A stretch of 35,329 nt of DNA from JBAXTE01 sp964653595 (GTDB lineage: Bacteria > Bacteroidota > Bacteroidia > Bacteroidales > WCHB1-69): contig CAZZHH010000034.1 in NCBI GenBank assembly GCA_964653595.1, positions 1 through 35,329 on the forward strand, given 5' to 3'. Position 1 is the stretch's first letter. Every line of letters begins with the position of its first letter. Shown here piece after piece: positions 31,682 through 35,329 of this stretch. The notes under the pieces are model-generated. The model was not told where the DNA came from. It saw nothing but the letters and a program-made list of their open reading frames with translations, and did not search any database. Made by a program: the position numbers and the translations under genes.

Positions 31682-32026
31682 CTATTTTACTTTATCAACG
31701 ATAGCTTTGAAAGCTTCTGGTTGATTCATCGCTAAATCTGCTAACACTTTACGGTTTAATCCGATGTTGTGTTTAGCTAACTTGCCGATGAATACAGAAT
31801 AAGTCATTCCATACTGACGAACGCCAGCATTGATACGAATTATCCATAATCCTCTAAAGTTACGTTTTTTTACTCTTCTATCGCGATAAGCGTACTGTTG
31901 ACCTTTTTCCCAGGTGTTCTTAGCTACTGTCCAAACGTTTTTACGTTTTCCAAAGTAACCGCGAGTTAATTTTAGTATTTTTTTTCTTCTAGCTCTTGAA
32001 GCTACATGATTTACTGATCTTGGCAT
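31682..32026 (-). CDS. rplT: Ribosomal protein L20
   Basis: A 114-residue, very basic 50S protein that is essential for early 23S rRNA assembly. The sequence MPRSVNHVASRARRKKILKLTRGYFGKRKNVW, with AYRDRRVKKRNFRGLWIIRINAG and GLNRKVLADLAMNQPEAF, is characteristic and full length. It is the last gene of the thrS-infC-rpmI-rplT operon and ends at a bidirectional terminator. A hairpin in the 92-base gap upstream may mediate L20 autoregulation, as known for this operon in other bacteria. Confidence 0.97.
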   Translation of the reverse strand: MPRSVNHVASRARRKKILKLTRGYFGKRKNVWTVAKNTWEKGQQYAYRDRRVKKRNFRGLWIIRINAGVRQYGMTYSVFIGKLAKHNIGLNRKVLADLAMNQPEAFKAIVDKVK

Positions 32027-32047
32027 ATTTTAATCTCCATTTAATTT

Positions 32048-32095
32048 TTGTAATAGCGGTTGCAAATTACAGCAACTCTTGACTGCTATTTACAA
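32048..32095 (-). promoter_or_regulatory. Candidate L20 leader hairpin between rpmI and rplT
   Basis: On the minus strand TTGTAAATAGC pairs with GCTATTACAA (ten pairs with one bulged A) as the outer stem, and GTTGC pairs with GCAAC as the inner stem around an 8-base loop. The inner and outer stems are separated by a 1/8-base internal loop. The hairpin ends 21 bases before the rplT start. It could be a ribosomal-protein operator. Confidence 0.5.
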
Positions 32096-32109
32096 GGGTT
32101 AATGACTCC

Positions 32110-32123
32110 GTTAGCGAACTAAC
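32110..32123 (-). other. UUCG-tetraloop hairpin at the rpmI stop codon
   Basis: Read on the minus strand, GTTAG-TTCG-CTAAC is a perfect 5-bp stem with a TTCG loop. It overlaps the stop codon of rpmI (32119-32121). Such stable hairpins can mark RNA processing sites. It has no following T run. Confidence 0.45.
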
Positions 32124-32313
32124 AGACTAACATAAGTTTTACTTTTCTCAAATCCGTTGGATCAACGATTGCTGAGTAACCTAAGTTACGTTTACGTTTG
32201 GTTGATTTTTTGGTTAAGATGTGGCTTTTGTAAGCGTGTTTACGTTTTACTTTACCGGTTCCGGTGAAAGAAAAACGTTTCTTTGCAGCGGATTTGGTTT
32301 TTACTTTTGGCAT
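32119..32313 (-). CDS. rpmI: Ribosomal protein L35
   Basis: A 64-residue basic 50S protein. MPKVKTKSAAKKRFSFTGTGKVKRKHAYKSHIL is diagnostic, followed by TKKSTKRKRNLGYSAIVDPTDLRKVKLML. The C-terminus ends MLVC. It lies 47 bases after infC and 92 bases before rplT in the same direction, the standard infC-rpmI-rplT order. Confidence 0.97.
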   Translation of the reverse strand: MPKVKTKSAAKKRFSFTGTGKVKRKHAYKSHILTKKSTKRKRNLGYSAIVDPTDLRKVKLMLVC

Positions 32314-32360
32314 TTTAGTCGTTTTAAAAGGTTAATGACTGTAGTTGTAAATCAATATTT

Positions 32361-32906
32361 TTATTTCTTAGGAGTAAGAATCATAATCATTCGTTTTCCT
32401 TCTAGCTTTGGAAGTTGTTCTGGTTTGCCATATTCAGAACATGCTTGTGCAAATTGTAGAAGTTTGATCTCTCCTTTTTCTTTGTAAATTATCATCCGAC
32501 CTTTAAAGAATACGTCCACTTTTACTTTGTTTCCTTCTTTAAGAAAACTGATGGCGTGGGTTACTTTAAAGTTAAAATCATGATCGTCTGTGTTTGGTCC
32601 CAAACGAATCTCTTTGACCACAATTTTGGCGGTTTTGGCTTTAATCTCTTTTTGTTTCTTTTTTAATTCATAAAGAAACTTTTGGTAATCTAGAATTTTA
32701 CAAACAGGAGGGTTTGCAGTAGGTGAAATCTCCACTAAATCTAAATCTTGTTTGTGTGCTAAGTCCAAAGCATCTCTAAAGTTCATAATCGTTGGACCAT
32801 CTTCTGTTACCAATCGCACTACTTGTGCGGTAATCAACTCGTTAATTTTGTGGGGCTGCTCCTTCACTCTAGGAGCGTTTCTGTGGAAGCCCGACTTTTG
32901 AATCAT
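32361..32906 (-). CDS. infC: Translation initiation factor IF-3
   Basis: Binds the 30S subunit, keeps subunits apart and checks start-codon pairing. The 181-residue protein has the N-terminal domain with KINELITAQVVRLV, the RDALDLAHKQDLDLVEISPTANPPVCKILDYQKFLYELKKKQKE segment, and the C-terminal domain with KEIRLGPNTDDHDFNFK, AISFLKEGNKVKVDVFFKGRM and KLEGKRMIMILTPKK. The listed start is the first ATG, but it lies 18 bases after the only strong AAAGG ribosome-binding sequence (32925-32929 on the minus strand). An in-frame ATA at 32915 would give the normal 9-base spacing and three extra residues; IF-3 genes are known for unusual start codons. Confidence 0.95.
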   Translation of the reverse strand: MIQKSGFHRNAPRVKEQPHKINELITAQVVRLVTEDGPTIMNFRDALDLAHKQDLDLVEISPTANPPVCKILDYQKFLYELKKKQKEIKAKTAKIVVKEIRLGPNTDDHDFNFKVTHAISFLKEGNKVKVDVFFKGRMIIYKEKGEIKLLQFAQACSEYGKPEQLPKLEGKRMIMILTPKK

Positions 32907-32948
32907 TGCTGCTATAGCTGTATTCCTTTCTTTTTGTTAATATTATAT

Positions 32949-34889
32949 TTATTTATCCGCTAACAACGACGCGATTTCATCGTTAATTAGATTTGCAAAT
33001 GTATCAATTTTCATAATACCTTTATCTCCTTCAGAATGTTTTCTTACAGATATTGTATTTTCTGCTTCTTCTTTCTCGCCTACAATCAGCATAAATGGTA
33101 TTTTATTAATTTCTGCATCTCGAATTTTTTTACCCGCCTTTTCATTTCTGTTGTCAATAGTACAACGGATATCTTGATTCGCAAGTTGATCTTTTACCTT
33201 TTCGGCATAATCCATGAATTTGTCGCTGATAGGTAGAATAATGGCTTGTTCTGGTGTTAGCCAGAGAGGAAAATTTCCTGCTGTGTGTTCTACCAATACC
33301 GCAACAAATCTTTCCATAGAGCCAAATGGTGCGCGATGAATCATGATTGGACGGTGTTTTTGATTGTCGCTACCAGTATAATCTAAGTCGAAGCGTTCAG
33401 GTAAGTTGTAATCCACTTGAATGGTCCCCAATTGCCATTTACGACCAATCGCATCTTTCACCATGAAATCGAGTTTTGGTCCGTAAAAAGCAGCTTCACC
33501 AACCTCCACCACCGTATTCAATCCACGTTCTTTTGCTGCTTGCATAATCGCCTGCTCTGCTTTGTCCCAATTTTCATCGCTGCCGATGTATTTCTCTTTG
33601 TTGTTTGGGTCGCGAAGGGATATTTGAGCAGTAAAATTCTCAAATTTCAATGTCTTAAAAATGTAAAGTACGATATCAATCACTTTTTCAAACTCTTCTA
33701 ATAGCTGATCAGGACGGACAAATAGGTGAGCATCATCTTGAGTAAACCCTCTTACTCTGGTTAATCCATGCAATTCGCCACTTTGTTCGTAACGATATAC
33801 CGTTCCAAATTCGGCCAAGCGGATGGGGAGATCTTTATAGGAACGAGGTTTGGATGCATAAATCTCACAATGGTGAGGGCAATTCATTGGCTTCAAGAAA
33901 AACTCTTCTCCCTCGGTAGGAGTGGTGATTGGACGAAACGAATCTGCACCATACTTTTGATAATGTCCCGATGTTTTGTACAGCTCTACGTTGCCTATAT
34001 GTGGAGTAATTACTTGTTCGTAGCCATATTGTTTCTGTACTTTTTTCAAGAAATTCTCTAGCCGTTCGCGAAGAGCTGCTCCTTTTGGTAGCCATATCGG
34101 AAGACCTGAGCCAACACGCTGTGAGAACATAAAAAGCTCTAATTCTTTCCCCAATTTCCGATGATCTCGCTTTTTCGCCTCTTCCAGTAAAACTAGATAT
34201 TCGTCTAACTCTTTTCGTTTTGGGAAAGTAATGGCATATAATCGTGTAAGTTGCTTGCGTTTTTCATCGCCACGCCAGTAGGCACCGGCAAGACTTAATA
34301 TTTTGAATGCTTTTATGTTAGATGTGTCCATTAAGTGTGGTCCACGACATAAATCGGTGAATACTCCACTTTCGTAGAATGTGATGGTGCCATCTTCCAA
34401 ATCGGAAATTAACTCTTGCTTATATTCGTCCCCTTTTGCAGTGAAAAACGCCAGCGCTTCTGCTTTGGTTTTGTCTAAACGGGTAAATGTCTGTTTTTGA
34501 GCAGCCAATTCCATGAACTTTTGCTCAATTCGTGGAAAATCTTCCGGAGTGATTGTGTAATCCATGAAATCGATGTCGTAGTAAAACCCGTTTTCGATGT
34601 CAGGGCCGATGCCAAATTTTGCACCTGGGAACAATATTTCAATGGCTTCTGCCATCAAGTGAGCCGAAGAGTGCCAAAAAGTAGCTTTTCCTTCTGGGTC
34701 GTTCCAGGTGCATATTTTTAAATTTGCATCCTCGTGGATTGGTCGCGTCAATTCAATCGTTTGTCCGTTTGCAACGATGGAAATGGCATTACGAGCCAAT
34801 CCTTCGCTTATGCTACGTGCTATTTCAAAACCCGAAATTCCTTTTTCGAATTGCTTTACAGAGCCGTCTGGAAGTGTGATATTGATCAT
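32949..34889 (-). CDS. thrS: Threonyl-tRNA synthetase
   Basis: Charges tRNA(Thr) and edits mischarged serine. From the second ATG the product is 646 residues: TGS domain at about 1-60 (MINITLPDGSVKQFEKG), the editing domain with HSSAH (73-77) and CRGPH (181-185), the class II catalytic core with zinc ligands in MNCPHHC (C337) and DDAHLF (H388), motif 2 in FGTVYRYEQSGELHGLTRVRG, motif 3 near HRAPFGSMERF, and the anticodon-binding domain from about 545. I choose MINITLPDGS over the ATG 9 bases upstream because homologues begin there. It leads the thrS-infC-rpmI-rplT operon, with infC 42 bases downstream, and has a well-formed promoter. Confidence 0.97.
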   Translation of the reverse strand: MINITLPDGSVKQFEKGISGFEIARSISEGLARNAISIVANGQTIELTRPIHEDANLKICTWNDPEGKATFWHSSAHLMAEAIEILFPGAKFGIGPDIENGFYYDIDFMDYTITPEDFPRIEQKFMELAAQKQTFTRLDKTKAEALAFFTAKGDEYKQELISDLEDGTITFYESGVFTDLCRGPHLMDTSNIKAFKILSLAGAYWRGDEKRKQLTRLYAITFPKRKELDEYLVLLEEAKKRDHRKLGKELELFMFSQRVGSGLPIWLPKGAALRERLENFLKKVQKQYGYEQVITPHIGNVELYKTSGHYQKYGADSFRPITTPTEGEEFFLKPMNCPHHCEIYASKPRSYKDLPIRLAEFGTVYRYEQSGELHGLTRVRGFTQDDAHLFVRPDQLLEEFEKVIDIVLYIFKTLKFENFTAQISLRDPNNKEKYIGSDENWDKAEQAIMQAAKERGLNTVVEVGEAAFYGPKLDFMVKDAIGRKWQLGTIQVDYNLPERFDLDYTGSDNQKHRPIMIHRAPFGSMERFVAVLVEHTAGNFPLWLTPEQAIILPISDKFMDYAEKVKDQLANQDIRCTIDNRNEKAGKKIRDAEINKIPFMLIVGEKEEAENTISVRKHSEGDKGIMKIDTFANLINDEIASLLADK

Positions 34890-34916
34890 TTGAAACACAT
34901 TTTTTATTTAGAAGTG

Positions 34917-34950
34917 CAAAATTACAAAAAATTATTCAGAATAAATCAAA
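34917..34950 (-). promoter_or_regulatory. Bacteroidetes-type promoter of the thrS operon
   Basis: On the minus strand TTTG (34947-34950), a 22-base spacer and TAATTTTG (34917-34924) match the consensus. The -7 box is 27 bases before the preferred thrS start codon. Confidence 0.55.
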
Positions 34951-35106
34951 TAAAACCTCCTTGTTTTAATATTTTTCGCTATTTAATTTCAAAAATTAAA
35001 TACCTGATTTAAACCACGATAACCAACTTGCTTTGTTATAGTGATCCCGCTTGAATGGATAAATCTACATGAAGCTTATATGTCGACAAAGTAATGTGAT
35101 GCTTTG

Positions 35107-35329
35107 TCATGCTGAACGAAGTGAGGCATCTGTTCTAACAAAGCTGGGTGAGAGCATGGGCCTTCCTAGTAGCGATTTTGGCATAAAAACCGCTTTGCTT
35201 CGCAGCAATTTTTCCGCCAAAATCGGGTTGGTTGTTGGCCTATTAACCCCACGCTCCGCGTGGGGTTAATAGGCTTCGACCCCTTCGGGGCCGTGCTTCG
35301 CAAGTCGTACAACCATGTTCGACCCCTTC
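35107..35329. repeat. Mosaic of intergenic inverted repeats at the window end
   Basis: The stretch starts with a sequence type widespread in Bacteroidetes (GTCATGCTGAACGAAGTGAGG near 35107). CGATTTTGGC (35173-35182) and GCCAAAATCG (35216-35225) form one dyad with a nested TTGC-TTC-GCA core. GCCTATTAACCCCACGC (35238-35254) and its exact complement (35258-35274) form a 17-bp hairpin with loop TCC. CCCC-TTC-GGGG (35280-35290) follows. TTCGACCCCTTC occurs at 35275 and again at 35318, so the element continues beyond the window. The frame running through it is a repeat artefact, not a gene. The rest of the gap from 34951 shows only A+T-rich sequence. Confidence 0.8.

Noticed and set aside
35069..35269. 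Reading frame of 66 codons containing CHAERSEAS
   Set aside because: This string is the translation of a widespread intergenic repeat, and the frame runs through several palindromes. There is no promoter or family match, so it is not called as a gene.

Overview
The window reads as an A+T-rich chromosomal segment of a Bacteroidota (Bacteroidetes) bacterium. Supporting signs are the gene order rel-fur-purA, type IX secretion cargo with both type A and type B C-terminal sorting domains, DUF1573 and PepSY-like periplasmic proteins, an RHS core of the Bacteroidetes kind, nspC-type polyamine synthesis, -7 boxes of the form TAnnTTTG, and intergenic palindromes of a kind common in this phylum. A genus cannot be named from the sequence. 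I see no tRNA, rRNA, CRISPR array, prophage or transposase gene.

Layout. 1-1660 (minus): a 5'-truncated RHS core with a unique C-terminal tail, followed by a small secreted protein. 1709-9219 (plus): rel (ppGpp synthetase/hydrolase), fur, purA, a seven-repeat PepSY-like secreted protein, rdgB, and a peptide deformylase homologue that carries a lipoprotein signal. 9430-12432 (mostly minus): M23/LysM cell-wall peptidase, then (plus) a tiny basic lipoprotein, then a metallo-beta-lactamase-fold hydrolase with a hotdog thioesterase. 12786-20730 (plus): Mpl-like Mur ligase, DUF1573 protein, a divergent shikimate kinase-like protein, a lipoprotein, a T9SS type B protein, a decayed copy of the lipoprotein gene end, and a T9SS type A protein. 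21146-24162 (minus): a compact three-gene membrane module of a PrsW-type intramembrane protease, an SPFH/GYF_2 protein and a double zinc-ribbon membrane protein. 24236-28190 (plus): rsgA, dtd, a MazG-like pyrophosphohydrolase, an AI-2E/PerM-type permease and a radical SAM/SPASM protein. 28247-30238 (minus): a lipoprotein and a secreted esterase. 30340-31491 (plus): nspC. 31682-34889 (minus): the translation operon thrS-infC-rpmI-rplT. The last ~300 bases are a mosaic of inverted repeats without a credible gene.

How the genes work together. Much of the window is housekeeping: stringent response, purine synthesis, nucleotide-pool cleaning (rdgB, MazG), translation quality (rsgA, dtd, thrS, infC, L35, L20) and cell-wall recycling or remodelling (Mpl, M23). 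The accessory part is envelope biology: T9SS cargo, lipoproteins, the RHS remnant and the PrsW-SPFH-zinc-ribbon module, which is my best candidate for an under-described system. Other leads are the lipoprotein deformylase, the shikimate kinase homologue that lacks two substrate-binding arginines, a 12-bp inverted repeat touching the fur start codon, a structured leader in front of rplT, a possible AUA start for infC, and a pseudogene scar showing a past duplication. Gene starts were set from family N-termini and from TAnnTTTG boxes where possible. No database search was run.
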